From Bacteroides stercorirosoris (GTDB lineage: Bacteria; Bacteroidota; Bacteroidia; Bacteroidales; Bacteroidaceae), in the NCBI RefSeq assembly GCF_900142015.1, contig NZ_FQZN01000010.1, positions 1 to 64,000 on the forward strand: DNA of 64,000 nt, read 5' to 3'. The translations under genes and the position numbers were made by a program. Position 1 is the stretch's first letter; the number at the start of each line of letters is the position of its first letter. Positions 42,241 to 51,214 of this stretch are shown here, one piece after another. The notes below the pieces were generated by a model. That model searched no databases, was not told the origin of the DNA, and worked only from the letters and a program-made list of their open reading frames with translations.

Positions 42241-44295
42241 TTATTCACGCGTGTCAGTAAATCGCTTAATGATATTGTAAGCCGACACAATACCAAGTTC
42301 ACCGGCTTTACTCAGATCCGTTATACCCAGCTTATTATTACCTAAGAAAATATGGGTCAGACCACGATTAAAATAAGCTTCAGCAAAATCTTTATTCAAC
42401 TCGATTGCTTTGTTATAATCCTCCAATGCACCACGGTAATCTTTCAACATGGACAGTACATTTGCACGGTTATAATAGGCATAAACAAAATCAGGAGCCA
42501 ATTGGATTACGTGATCCAGATCATTTTTCACTATATCATAATCCAGAGCTGTCACTTCAGGTTGTTTCTTGCTATCAACGGAAGCACCGGGAACGCCTTC
42601 TGTTAGGCCGGCCTCGGCTTTCTTATATTCCAATTGTTTGCAGCGTACCAATGCCCGCATGAAATAAGCCGGGAAGAACTTGTCATCCAACAGAATTGCC
42701 TGGGTAAAGTCGTCTATGGAGCTGGTGAAGTCTTGCACCAGATAGAAGTCAAGTCCGCGCAAGAAACGCTTCTTGGCATCCTTATCATTCGCTACGATAT
42801 CCGAAGTATGGGAATCGACTAAAGCGAAATGGAATCTCACCTGTTCCTCCGTCAGCGGAGCTTCCATATTAGTAATCCGCAACGGTTTCGGGAATATCTT
42901 CTCATGGTTCAACTCCTCGATATATTTATGGAAATGGACAATACGCTTCACTTCACTCGATTTTTCATAATATGTCAGCGCATACATCGGTTCCATCTTA
43001 ATGGTCACGTTACGATCTTGTACACGTCCGCGATAGTCACTCTTATATTTCTGATCCGCTTCCGAATCATCAGCAATCACAATCTTCCGATAATTCTCCA
43101 TATTCTTATCGGACTTCTTTCGCGTCGTGCTGCCATCATCACCATCCTGTGTGTTGTCCGCAACATCTTTATTACCCGAAGCATCCTTATTATCAGCAGT
43201 GGCACCATTGCGCTTATCAATCTGCATTTTCATGATTTTGAACTCATCCTGTTCCGCTCCTTTACGGTCACCCACTTTTTTCCGGGCTTCGGCACGGTGA
43301 TAGTATCCTGCCATAAAGTTTGGATATTCATCAATCACTTTCGAATAATCAGCGATAGCACCACGATAATCGCCCGTTTGTGCACGCAACAAACCACGGT
43401 TGAAGGTTGCCATCATATTATCCGGTTCTATTTGCAGGACAAAGTTAAAGTCTTCTATTGCACGGTTGTCATCACCCACCTGCGCACGCAGCAAACCACG
43501 GTTGTAATGTCCGAGGAAGTTGTTGGGGTCGATATCCAATGCCAGATCATAATCACTCATGGCACCTCTCAGATTCTTTTGGTGGAAACGAGCTAACGCA
43601 CGATTGATATAATTACCTGCATTTTTCGCACTTAAATGAATGGCCTGATTCAAATCACCTTCCGCATCCGCATATTTTCCTTGTTGCAAACGAACGATGG
43701 CACGCGCACTCCATCCATCAGGATCATAACGGTCCATATCAATCGCTTTTTCGAAGTCATTCAGAGCCTGTATCGTATCATTTTGCTTCAACGACACTTC
43801 ACCACGCATCAAATAGGCACGTGTATATCTGGGAGCAATATTCAGCAGCTTTCCCAAATCATCTTTTGCTGCCTCATAGTCTTCTTTCTGCATATGGCAA
43901 AGAGAAAGATTATGCCAAAGCACAATATTCTCCGGATCATACTTCAAAGCCATCCTATAATCTTCAATAGCACCCTCATAATTATTCTGACGGATACGCG
44001 CCAGCCCACGTATCTGATAGGCGCCTACAACAAAAGGATTACGCTGAATAGCAGCATCACAATCTGCTTCCGCACCCTGAAAATCATCCAGATTGATCTT
44101 CGCCAAACCACGGAAAAAGTAAGGCTCATATAAATAAGGCTTCGCGTTGATTACCTGATTGAAATATTGGATGGAAAGCACATAATCCTCAAAATATAAT
44201 GCGTTACGCGCGATTGTCATCACGCGTTCCGTATTGATTTGCGCACACAACAATGTGGGAAGCAACAGGAAAGCCGTCAGTATCTTTTTTATCAT
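42241..44295 (-). CDS. Secreted tetratricopeptide-repeat protein
   Basis: A 684-residue protein with a signal peptide (MIKKILTAFLLLPTLLCAQ). About ten TPR units with the W/Y-G-A/Y-P pattern run over residues 20-350 and again at 500-680 (e.g. AIEDFNFVLQIEPDNMMATFNRGLL). A charged, Asp/Lys-rich linker (about 365-400) separates them. It is likely a periplasmic or surface scaffold. A Bacteroides-typical family whose substrate is unknown. Confidence 0.85.
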   Translation of the reverse strand: MIKKILTAFLLLPTLLCAQINTERVMTIARNALYFEDYVLSIQYFNQVINAKPYLYEPYFFRGLAKINLDDFQGAEADCDAAIQRNPFVVGAYQIRGLARIRQNNYEGAIEDYRMALKYDPENIVLWHNLSLCHMQKEDYEAAKDDLGKLLNIAPRYTRAYLMRGEVSLKQNDTIQALNDFEKAIDMDRYDPDGWSARAIVRLQQGKYADAEGDLNQAIHLSAKNAGNYINRALARFHQKNLRGAMSDYDLALDIDPNNFLGHYNRGLLRAQVGDDNRAIEDFNFVLQIEPDNMMATFNRGLLRAQTGDYRGAIADYSKVIDEYPNFMAGYYHRAEARKKVGDRKGAEQDEFKIMKMQIDKRNGATADNKDASGNKDVADNTQDGDDGSTTRKKSDKNMENYRKIVIADDSEADQKYKSDYRGRVQDRNVTIKMEPMYALTYYEKSSEVKRIVHFHKYIEELNHEKIFPKPLRITNMEAPLTEEQVRFHFALVDSHTSDIVANDKDAKKRFLRGLDFYLVQDFTSSIDDFTQAILLDDKFFPAYFMRALVRCKQLEYKKAEAGLTEGVPGASVDSKKQPEVTALDYDIVKNDLDHVIQLAPDFVYAYYNRANVLSMLKDYRGALEDYNKAIELNKDFAEAYFNRGLTHIFLGNNKLGITDLSKAGELGIVSAYNIIKRFTDTRE

Positions 44296-44323
44296 CTTGT
44301 CTTATAAATGCTTGTAAACGAAA

Positions 44324-44331
44324 CAAAAGTA
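44324..44331 (-). promoter_or_regulatory. -7 box of the TPR-protein promoter
   Basis: TACTTTTG on the minus strand, 29 bases before the start codon, matches TAnnTTTG. Confidence 0.5.
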
Positions 44332-44411
44332 ACGCTTTTCATTTACTTCGCAGGATTAGCGGAAGACTTTTTATATTTTTTGAGCCTTTTATACCTTATT
44401 ATAAGATTAGC

Positions 44412-44966
44412 CTATTTCACGGTCTTTACCTTATACGTGCAATGAGCCTTCCCTTTCAGCATTGCATTCAGTTTTCCCTTAATCATTTGTTTGCGTAAGG
44501 GAGATAGGTGATCGATAAACATCTTTCCTTCCAGATGGTCGAACTCATGCTGCATCACACGTGCCAAATAACCTTCAACTATTTCATCATGCTCCACCAT
44601 ATTCTCATCCATATACGTTACGTGGATCTTGTTACCACGTTTCACAGATTCATGAATACCCGGAAGACTCAGGCAACCTTCTTCCATGAACACTTCTTCA
44701 CCTGACACTTCAAGGATATGGGGATTGATATATGCTTTCCGGAAATTCTTATATTCAGGATAATCTTCAGACAGTACATCCAAATCAATAACTACGATGC
44801 GAATAGGAAGGCCTACCTGTGGAGCTGCAAGTCCTACGCCTTCTGCATGATCCATCGTTTCAAACATGTTCGTAATCAACTCTTTCAAGTTAGGATAGTC
44901 GGGAGTAATATCTTCCGCCACTTTTCTCAATACGGGTTGGCCGTATACATAAATGGGTAAAATCAT
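44412..44966 (-). CDS. def: Peptide deformylase
   Basis: A 184-residue metalloenzyme that removes formyl groups from nascent proteins. All three motifs are present: [19 protein letters not shown] and [12 protein letters not shown] (metal ligands Cys and two His, catalytic Glu). It is adjacent to ruvX, the same arrangement seen in Bacteroides. Confidence 0.96.
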   Translation of the reverse strand: MILPIYVYGQPVLRKVAEDITPDYPNLKELITNMFETMDHAEGVGLAAPQVGLPIRIVVIDLDVLSEDYPEYKNFRKAYINPHILEVSGEEVFMEEGCLSLPGIHESVKRGNKIHVTYMDENMVEHDEIVEGYLARVMQHEFDHLEGKMFIDHLSPLRKQMIKGKLNAMLKGKAHCTYKVKTVK

Positions 44967-45016
44967 TCTTTATCTAATTACAAATTACTAAATCACTATA
45001 TATACACCTTATTATA

Positions 45017-45439
45017 TTATAAGGTAAAACGTTTATTCTCTAAATAACTCTGTAGAATAATAGTCGCACTAATTTCATCTACAAGCGCCTTGTTCTGCCG
45101 ATCTTTCTTTTTCAATCCGGCCTCCAGCATTGTCCGGTGCGCCAGAACAGATGTAAAACGCTCATCAACGTATTCAACAGGCATATCCGGCAGTTTTTTC
45201 TTCAATGAGCGGACAAAAGGCTCGATACGTTTCATATTCTCTGAGGCTTCGTTGTTCATCTGTTTAGGAAGACCGACAAGAATACGTTCTACCGGCTCTT
45301 TTCCTATATAATCAATGATAAATGCCAGCAGTTCATGCGTAGGCACAGTGGTCAACCCGTTAGCAATCATCTGTAACGTATCGCTAACAGCTATTCCCGT
45401 ACGCTTTCTACCATAATCAATAGCTAAAATTCTACTCAT
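45017..45439 (-). CDS. ruvX: RuvX/YqgF, pre-16S rRNA nuclease
   Basis: A 140-residue RNase H-fold protein starting MSRILAIDYGRKRTGIAVSD, with the metal-binding Asp in IDYG, Glu in YVDERFTS and Asp in LVDEISA. The frame extends to 45493, but the conserved N-terminus fixes the start at 45439. Known for 16S rRNA 5' processing and annotated as Holliday junction resolvase-like. Confidence 0.95.
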   Translation of the reverse strand: MSRILAIDYGRKRTGIAVSDTLQMIANGLTTVPTHELLAFIIDYIGKEPVERILVGLPKQMNNEASENMKRIEPFVRSLKKKLPDMPVEYVDERFTSVLAHRTMLEAGLKKKDRQNKALVDEISATIILQSYLENKRFTL

Positions 45440-45499
45440 AATAGGCCACAAAATTACGATTAAAATTTGATATTTGCTCTCATCTGACGCCATAATAAC

Positions 45500-45531
45500 A
45501 AAAAAGGGTGCCTAAGCAATGTTAAGCACCC
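45500..45531 (-). terminator. Terminator of surface operon A
   Basis: GGGTGCTTAA pairs with TTAGGCACCC (one mismatch), followed by six T on the minus strand, after the OmpA-family gene. Equivalent terminators follow operons B and C. Confidence 0.85.
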
Positions 45532-45568
45532 TCTTCTTAATAGAGTTTACACTCTATGACCTCATATC

Positions 45569-46774
45569 TTATTCCAGAATCACTACGCGGTTCAAATAGT
45601 TCTTACCGAACATGTTAGCTGTACCACCGAAACCTACGAGTTCGAGCTGGTCTTTGCTTACGCCTTCTTTAATCAATGCATCGTAAACAGCCTGAGCACG
45701 TTTTTCAGACAACTTCTGGTTCCAGGAAGCGCTACCAGTAGCCTTGTCAGCGTAACCGGCAACTTTGTACTTCTTATCCGGGTTAGCCTTCAGAATCTTA
45801 GCAGCCAACTGGATGTTAACCAAACCGTAATCATCGATACGAGCGCTACCAATCTTGAAGAAGATGGCACGAGGACCGGCAACTTCGATTTCTTTCACTA
45901 CTTCCTTAGTTACAGGCTTAGCGTTAGCCAAAGCATTCTTAGCGTTAGCCAAGTCAGCCTGAGCCTGTGCAAGTTCGCTTCTGTACTTGTTCACTTCGTT
46001 GTTGATGGCATCCTGATCAACTCTTGAGCCACAAGGAACAAACTTCTTGCCACCGAAAGTATAAGTAGCACCGGCAGTAAGATGAATGTAACCATCAGTG
46101 TTTGCACTACTGTAAGCACCCAAGATAGAAGGAGTAACCTGTCCACGAGCTTCAAGGTCGATAGCCCATTTCTCGTTTACATTAAACTTAGCTCCTAAAC
46201 CTACACTGGCACCAACTAACCAACGTAACTCGTGATTAACGGGTTTAGTAGTTGCAGGATCAATAGTAGTAGTATATTTCGTACCATCAGCACCGACTAC
46301 ACCATCATCTGTTTTATAGCCCAACTGCAAATCACCATAATTCTTAACGATATTTACAGAAGGACCTGCAAATACGCTCAACTCGAATACACGACCCGGT
46401 TTATAACCGCAAATCAAATTAGTCAAGTTCAACATTGCATCAGCATTCAAGCCGACGTAGTTTTCTTTACGTTCTGTACGGTTATCCAAATCCAGGAATG
46501 GATAAGCAGTTTCCTGCTTTGATTGCCAACCGTAGATTTGTCCACGGACTCCCCAAATGGGAGAGATATACTTACCGACTGATAGGTTAATCAGCGGAGT
46601 CACTGTTTTACCAAATTTGGTGTCAGGATTCGCACCAGCCTGTGCACCTACTCCCACACTAATAAAGATATTGTCCTTCCAGCTCTCACTGTAGTACTTC
46701 TCTTTAGTTTGTGCGTTGGCAACAGCAACTGCTCCCGACAACAGTAAAGATAATATTACTAATTTACTTTTCAT
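45569..46774 (-). CDS. OmpA-family protein of operon A
   Basis: A 401-residue protein with signal peptide (ending VANAQ), a variable beta-barrel-like N-terminal half, a helical linker (NEVNKYRSELAQAQADLANAK) and an OmpA-type peptidoglycan-binding domain (FFKIGSARIDDYGLVNIQLA, GYADKATGS, LSEKRAQAVYDAL). The second half is almost identical to the paralogue in operon C. It is the last of four leftward genes and probably ties the surface structure to the cell wall. Confidence 0.88.
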   Translation of the reverse strand: MKSKLVILSLLLSGAVAVANAQTKEKYYSESWKDNIFISVGVGAQAGANPDTKFGKTVTPLINLSVGKYISPIWGVRGQIYGWQSKQETAYPFLDLDNRTERKENYVGLNADAMLNLTNLICGYKPGRVFELSVFAGPSVNIVKNYGDLQLGYKTDDGVVGADGTKYTTTIDPATTKPVNHELRWLVGASVGLGAKFNVNEKWAIDLEARGQVTPSILGAYSSANTDGYIHLTAGATYTFGGKKFVPCGSRVDQDAINNEVNKYRSELAQAQADLANAKNALANAKPVTKEVVKEIEVAGPRAIFFKIGSARIDDYGLVNIQLAAKILKANPDKKYKVAGYADKATGSASWNQKLSEKRAQAVYDALIKEGVSKDQLELVGFGGTANMFGKNYLNRVVILE

Positions 46775-46830
46775 TTTTTTCTATTTTTTATTGTTTAACT
46801 CTTTGTACTTATTCACTTTCCAACCAGAAC

Positions 46831-47577
46831 TTATTTCAATGTGATTCTGAACATGAGTCCACCAGTAAAATATTTCATTCTTTGCAATTCTACTTGCGCA
46901 TGCAAATGATTGAAAAGCAAATAGGTGGCACCCAACGCAAAATCTTTCGAATCATACTCTGCAATCATCCTTAAATTCGGAGTAAAAGTTGGATTATAAC
47001 TAATGCCTACAGCAATACCATTTAATTTATATTCCTTCCGTCTGTTATATAAGTAAGACAAGTGAACACCTATCTCTTCCTTACCTATATTGAAGTGTTT
47101 GGTCGCAGCTATATAAAAACGGCTGTAATAACCATTTCCCTCCGTAGTACTTATTTCCCCACCCCCAGAAGAAGTGAAAGGATCAGAAGTACCTAATACG
47201 ACAGCCGGCATATATTTCCAAAACTGTCCTTCTTTCAAGGCTCGCAGTCGGATAGAAAAATATCTATCCTGATTCGTAAAACCTGAATAACCATAGGGTT
47301 TCAATCCTAACGCTTCTGCCTTAAAAAGAGTACAAGTATAAGCAACCTCTAACCAAGGCAAAATGGTAACATTCAAGTAATAGTTATATGTGTGATAGTA
47401 CCACGTAGGAGGAGTTATCTCCCTATTCATAAAATTGGCACCCAGCATTACTGTTTTATCTTTCTGCATCTCTGCTGAAGGAGCATGCAATAATCCTGTG
47501 GTTCCATAAGTTAATTGAGCCGAAAGTACAAGCGTACTACAAAGTAACAAACAACTAACTATTAAGCGTTTTATCAT
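46831..47577 (-). CDS. YjbH-like outer-membrane protein of operon A
   Basis: A 248-residue secreted protein with signal peptide (ending VLSAQ). LTYGTTGLLHAPSAEMQKDKT is the opening of the YjbH domain linked to exopolysaccharide export. It is shorter than the about 700-residue YjbH of enterobacteria. Highly conserved relative to operons B and C (whole protein about 80% identical by eye), unlike the neighbouring lipoproteins. Confidence 0.82.
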   Translation of the reverse strand: MIKRLIVSCLLLCSTLVLSAQLTYGTTGLLHAPSAEMQKDKTVMLGANFMNREITPPTWYYHTYNYYLNVTILPWLEVAYTCTLFKAEALGLKPYGYSGFTNQDRYFSIRLRALKEGQFWKYMPAVVLGTSDPFTSSGGGEISTTEGNGYYSRFYIAATKHFNIGKEEIGVHLSYLYNRRKEYKLNGIAVGISYNPTFTPNLRMIAEYDSKDFALGATYLLFNHLHAQVELQRMKYFTGGLMFRITLK

Positions 47578-47623
47578 TTCACTATTGCTTTCTCTTATAC
47601 TTTCGGTTCAAAAACATTCATCA

Positions 47624-49114
47624 TTATTCCGCTTCAACCATACCGCCGCCGGCGTTTTGATTGTCACCATGACCATGACCATGACCATGTGAATGAGAAA
47701 TATCATATAGATCTGTCACATCGAAATCAGTTTTTGCAGCTTCCTTCAAAGTATTCTTTGCTCCATAAGCCTTTTCAAATTCAGACACAACAGCACCATC
47801 TACAGTAATATCCTTCAATGTATAAACAACCTTAGCATACTTATGAACAATTTTCATAGTCTTCAGCAATTTTTGTACAGGAACTTCTTGTTTACCCTCT
47901 TTCAAAGTAGAAGTAAATTTCTCTTCATTGATCGTCATCAAATCTACGATTGATTCATACAATTCCCCACTCTTTAAACCTGCTTCATACAATTTATTCA
48001 CGTAATCGCTTTCAGCTACTACAGATTCTGCACCTGTATAATCACGATACTCAAAGGTAAAAGGTAATGGTTCTCTGTCGCTATCATTACAAATATCGAC
48101 AGTCATCACATATACATCATCCCAGGCATTCACTACTCCAAGATCATCAGGTTCTACATTTACCTTGAACTCAATAGGAGCTTCTACCTCACTATCACCT
48201 TCTTCTATACTACCATCAGGCGTAACCTTAATTGTAAATGTCTTATTGAAAGACATCTTCACGTTATTTTGGTCAACAATTTCAAAAGTGAATGTTGCAG
48301 TCTTCGTTTCAGAAACAGCTCTCGTTACAACTTCAAACTCAGTAGCCGGAACCTCAAAGTTATAAGTATATCCTTCATCTACACCCAGAAGATTACCTTT
48401 ACTATTTTTCAGTTTAATAGATTTAGCATTGTACAATTGACCATTCAAAGAAAGCTCACCGTATATCTTAACCTTACCAATCACTTGCTTAGTCAAAGTA
48501 ACATTAATAACCTTTTCTACATCAGTTCTTGTTTTTGGCAATTCTACAGTTACATATTTAACCACATAACCTTCTTTCGTAATAGTAATCAGGTAAGTTT
48601 GACCACCCTCATAAGGAGATGACACTGCTTCACCAGCAAGAGTTGTAACTTTCCAATCAGCAGCAGCTAAAGCACCTAATTCAGAATCCACAACATTCAA
48701 AGTATATTTACCATCATATTTAGGTTGCATAGCAACTAAAGTGGTATACACAGCCGATTGTCCAGCATTTACTTTCTTAACATCTACTGCAACAGTAGCA
48801 TCCATATAGCCAGCTGCTTTTACTGTCAAGTTGTAAGACTTCGGATCTTTCACATCAACTGAAAAACCACCATTAACAACAGTTGCAGTTGCATCACCTG
48901 ATACAGCAGCTTCAGCAATTGGTTTCAAGGTTTCAGCATCCAAAACATTACCTGCAATAGTATAAACAGGTTCCGGGAGAGTTATTTCCCCAGCAGGACC
49001 GTTTACATCTAAACCGTCATCCTTGTAACATCCGGTTAAAAGAGCCCCAGACAAGGCCACTACGGCTAATGCTAATTTAGCATTGTAGCCATTAAAGAAA
49101 CTTTTCTTTTTCAT
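47624..49114 (-). CDS. Large surface lipoprotein of operon A (S-layer-like)
   Basis: A 496-residue lipoprotein: lipid cysteine C29 in LLTGC, followed by YKDDG, a Bacteroides surface-export signal. A carboxypeptidase-regulatory-like domain (YTIAGNVLDAETLKPIAEAAV) is followed by further beta domains, and the protein ends HSHGHGHGHGDNQNAGGG. The layout matches the DUF3869-type lipoproteins that form phase-variable S-layers in B. thetaiotaomicron (recollection). It is the most variable gene among the three operons. Confidence 0.78.
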   Translation of the reverse strand: MKKKSFFNGYNAKLALAVVALSGALLTGCYKDDGLDVNGPAGEITLPEPVYTIAGNVLDAETLKPIAEAAVSGDATATVVNGGFSVDVKDPKSYNLTVKAAGYMDATVAVDVKKVNAGQSAVYTTLVAMQPKYDGKYTLNVVDSELGALAAADWKVTTLAGEAVSSPYEGGQTYLITITKEGYVVKYVTVELPKTRTDVEKVINVTLTKQVIGKVKIYGELSLNGQLYNAKSIKLKNSKGNLLGVDEGYTYNFEVPATEFEVVTRAVSETKTATFTFEIVDQNNVKMSFNKTFTIKVTPDGSIEEGDSEVEAPIEFKVNVEPDDLGVVNAWDDVYVMTVDICNDSDREPLPFTFEYRDYTGAESVVAESDYVNKLYEAGLKSGELYESIVDLMTINEEKFTSTLKEGKQEVPVQKLLKTMKIVHKYAKVVYTLKDITVDGAVVSEFEKAYGAKNTLKEAAKTDFDVTDLYDISHSHGHGHGHGDNQNAGGGMVEAE

Positions 49115-49124
49115 CTCAATAAAA

Positions 49125-50372
49125 TTAAAAATTTAGTAATTCTGATTTAATAAAATATGGATTAAAACTATTATTACTCATTATATTCTCACTAGCATTC
49201 GCCCGGAATCCCTTATAATAATAGCGTTCATTGCCCGCATTATAAGCGATACCCATATTCTTGGACGGCGTCACGCGAGGTATATATCCCTTTCTTTTAT
49301 ATTTATAAGGTGGAAGCGCAACCTGAAATCTAAAGCCACCGTTCGATTTAGCTCCTTGTGCTTTTGTAGCATAAAAACCAATTGAGCAATAACGAAAGTG
49401 GCGAATCAAATCAAGCCGTATACCCTTTTCCCCCAACAAATATTGTTCACCCTTTAAACTTACTTGTACATTATATTGCGGCCAATAAAAATTAGCGCCC
49501 AAACTCCATGTCAAGCGTGTTTTAGTTCCATAGTAAACTTCAAATCCATCCCATTCATAAGTGGCTGTCACCCCGATACGCCCTTCGAACGAAAAGCGTT
49601 CATCGGCTTTCAGTACATGAAGCAATTTCAGATCACCTCCATAACGCCCAGCATTAAAAGCTCCAACGGTTCCTGTAAGCCACATATTATAAGGTAAACG
49701 AACACATTGTTGCAATGTTAGAAAGCCTGGATGTATTTTACCAGCAAGAGTCCCATATCCATCATTATAAACTGGGCAAACCATCTGAGCAGTTAACTTC
49801 ATTCCTTTCCATAACGAGACCTCAATTGCTGGTGATAAATTAAAAAGTACCTGATAAATCTGCGTGATTACCAAATTCTTCAACGAGAGCTCAGGATATA
49901 CGACCACATCTACCTTAAACAAAGAACTATTTTCTCTCTTTATTTTCCGTGCTTCTTTCCACGTTCCACCTAAATCATAACTAACATTCCAATCCGCACG
50001 ACTTGCCTCTGGAACGCTGTCACCGATAATTGGCTTATAGTAAAGAGAAATCTGAGGCACGTTATTGTCAAGAACGATTACCCGACATGGCTTTTTATCC
50101 GGTAAACCCATCTTTTGGATAACATCTACGGCTTTGCCAATACCTACTCCATTCAGACGATATGCGGAATTTTGCAGAACATATACACGTTCTTTGCCAT
50201 CTTCCGTCCACCCCACATTCTCAAATCCCATTTCTACTAAAGTATTTACCGTATTTTCTCCTGTTTGGCAAATTCCCTTTAAAGGAAGCAAACAGAATAA
50301 AAAGAGCGCCGCACATCGTGCTATTGCTTTAATAGTTAGACACTTTACCATGTTAGAGTTTGTATACCTCAT
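49125..50372 (-). CDS. YjbH-C-like protein, intact first gene of operon A
   Basis: A 415-residue secreted protein (signal peptide ending LKGICQ about residue 36). Residues 37-90 come before the recombination sequence; residues 91-415 correspond to the sequence-truncated copies in operons B and C. The C-terminal region (SIGFYATKAQGAKSNGGFRFQVALPPYKY) recalls the C-terminal part of YjbH beta-barrels. It is the only one of the three with promoter, start codon and signal peptide, so operon A is the expressed one in this assembly. A second ATG at residue 8 is an alternative start. Confidence 0.85.
   Translation of the reverse strand: MRYTNSNMVKCLTIKAIARCAALFLFCLLPLKGICQTGENTVNTLVEMGFENVGWTEDGKERVYVLQNSAYRLNGVGIGKAVDVIQKMGLPDKKPCRVIVLDNNVPQISLYYKPIIGDSVPEASRADWNVSYDLGGTWKEARKIKRENSSLFKVDVVVYPELSLKNLVITQIYQVLFNLSPAIEVSLWKGMKLTAQMVCPVYNDGYGTLAGKIHPGFLTLQQCVRLPYNMWLTGTVGAFNAGRYGGDLKLLHVLKADERFSFEGRIGVTATYEWDGFEVYYGTKTRLTWSLGANFYWPQYNVQVSLKGEQYLLGEKGIRLDLIRHFRYCSIGFYATKAQGAKSNGGFRFQVALPPYKYKRKGYIPRVTPSKNMGIAYNAGNERYYYKGFRANASENIMSNNSFNPYFIKSELLNF
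50086..50102 (-). other. Recombination sequence, copy A
   Basis: CCGGATAAAAAGCCATG on the minus strand, encoding PDKKPC from residue 91 of the first gene. Identity with copies B and C starts exactly at CCGG; upstream sequences are unrelated. Confidence 0.8.
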
Positions 50373-50416
50373 CTTTTTTATTAAATTTCTGCATCTCTAC
50401 GACACAAAATATGGTG

Positions 50417-50447
50417 CAAAAATAGACACATTTTTAATAATACCAAA
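50417..50447 (-). promoter_or_regulatory. Promoter of surface operon A (on the invertible segment)
   Basis: TTTG (50447-50444), 19 bases, then TATTTTTG (50424-50417), about 45 bases before the start codon. I see no such element before copies B or C. Confidence 0.75.
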
Positions 50448-50985
50448 GAATTTTACATGAAAAAATAAAATAATGTAGCTTTTTTTGCATAACAGCTTTC
50501 TTAATGGCGATATTCTTTATCCAAGAGCTTATTATGCATGATTAAGAGGTTAGTAAATGGCTAATGGATGCTATATTTATACAAAAAATATGGCTATAAA
50601 AGTAATTTTGATTATATGCTGCCTTTATAGAAAACGAATTATCATATCTCTTGATATGAGTAGAAATAATCTATCTTTTATCATTTTGTCATTTTGTATT
50701 TTCTAATATACTTTCTATGGCTTATTTGCAAACAGTTGGAAAGGATTGCGAGAAAAACGTAATCTTATAAGATTTACATTGATCAAAAAGATAATATTTA
50801 AATTGTCTATTTGCATTTTTGGTAGGACTTTGTGGATAAGTGTATCTTTAAGATGGTTCTATTTTGATTTAATAAACTTAATGATATATTATTTTGTAAC
50901 TTATTTATAGATGAAATAGATGAAAAAATGTGCTATTTTGAGTCTTTGAAGTGTCTTTTATAAGGCTTAGAAGGTTCATTCTACA

Positions 50986-51051
50986 TGAAGTTAACTTCCT
51001 GTTGACAAGAAGTTGATTCTCTGTTCGCAAGAAGTTGACTTCTTGTTAGCA
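50986..51051. repeat. Three tandem 22-bp repeats with a palindromic core
   Basis: Units at 50986-51007, 51008-51029 and 51030-51051 share GAAGTTgACTTC-type cores (the first is a perfect 12-bp palindrome) followed by TGTTnnCA. They lie between the recombinase stop and the operon A promoter, in a 750-base stretch without a gene. The rest of that stretch (50461-50985 and 51052-51214) shows nothing I can interpret. Confidence 0.75.
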
Positions 51052-51214
51052 AGAAAGGGGGGGGATCTACATTTTCATGCATACCGGTCGAATATATGCG
51101 TATTTATATGCTACTTTTTATGCATAACTTTGTTTTTTGTAAATAATATCAGAATTTGTGTGTTACAAAAATGTTTCATTTTTCTTCAAAATGTTTGTAG
51201 CTATGGACTATGGG

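Noticed and set aside
50986..51051. CRISPR array
   Set aside because: The three 22-bp units are contiguous with no spacers and no cas genes are nearby.
50461..51214. Gene on the plus strand at 51013-51234 and 51158-51343
   Set aside because: Low-complexity AT-rich frames overlapping tandem repeats and the recombinase 3' end; no domain and no start context.
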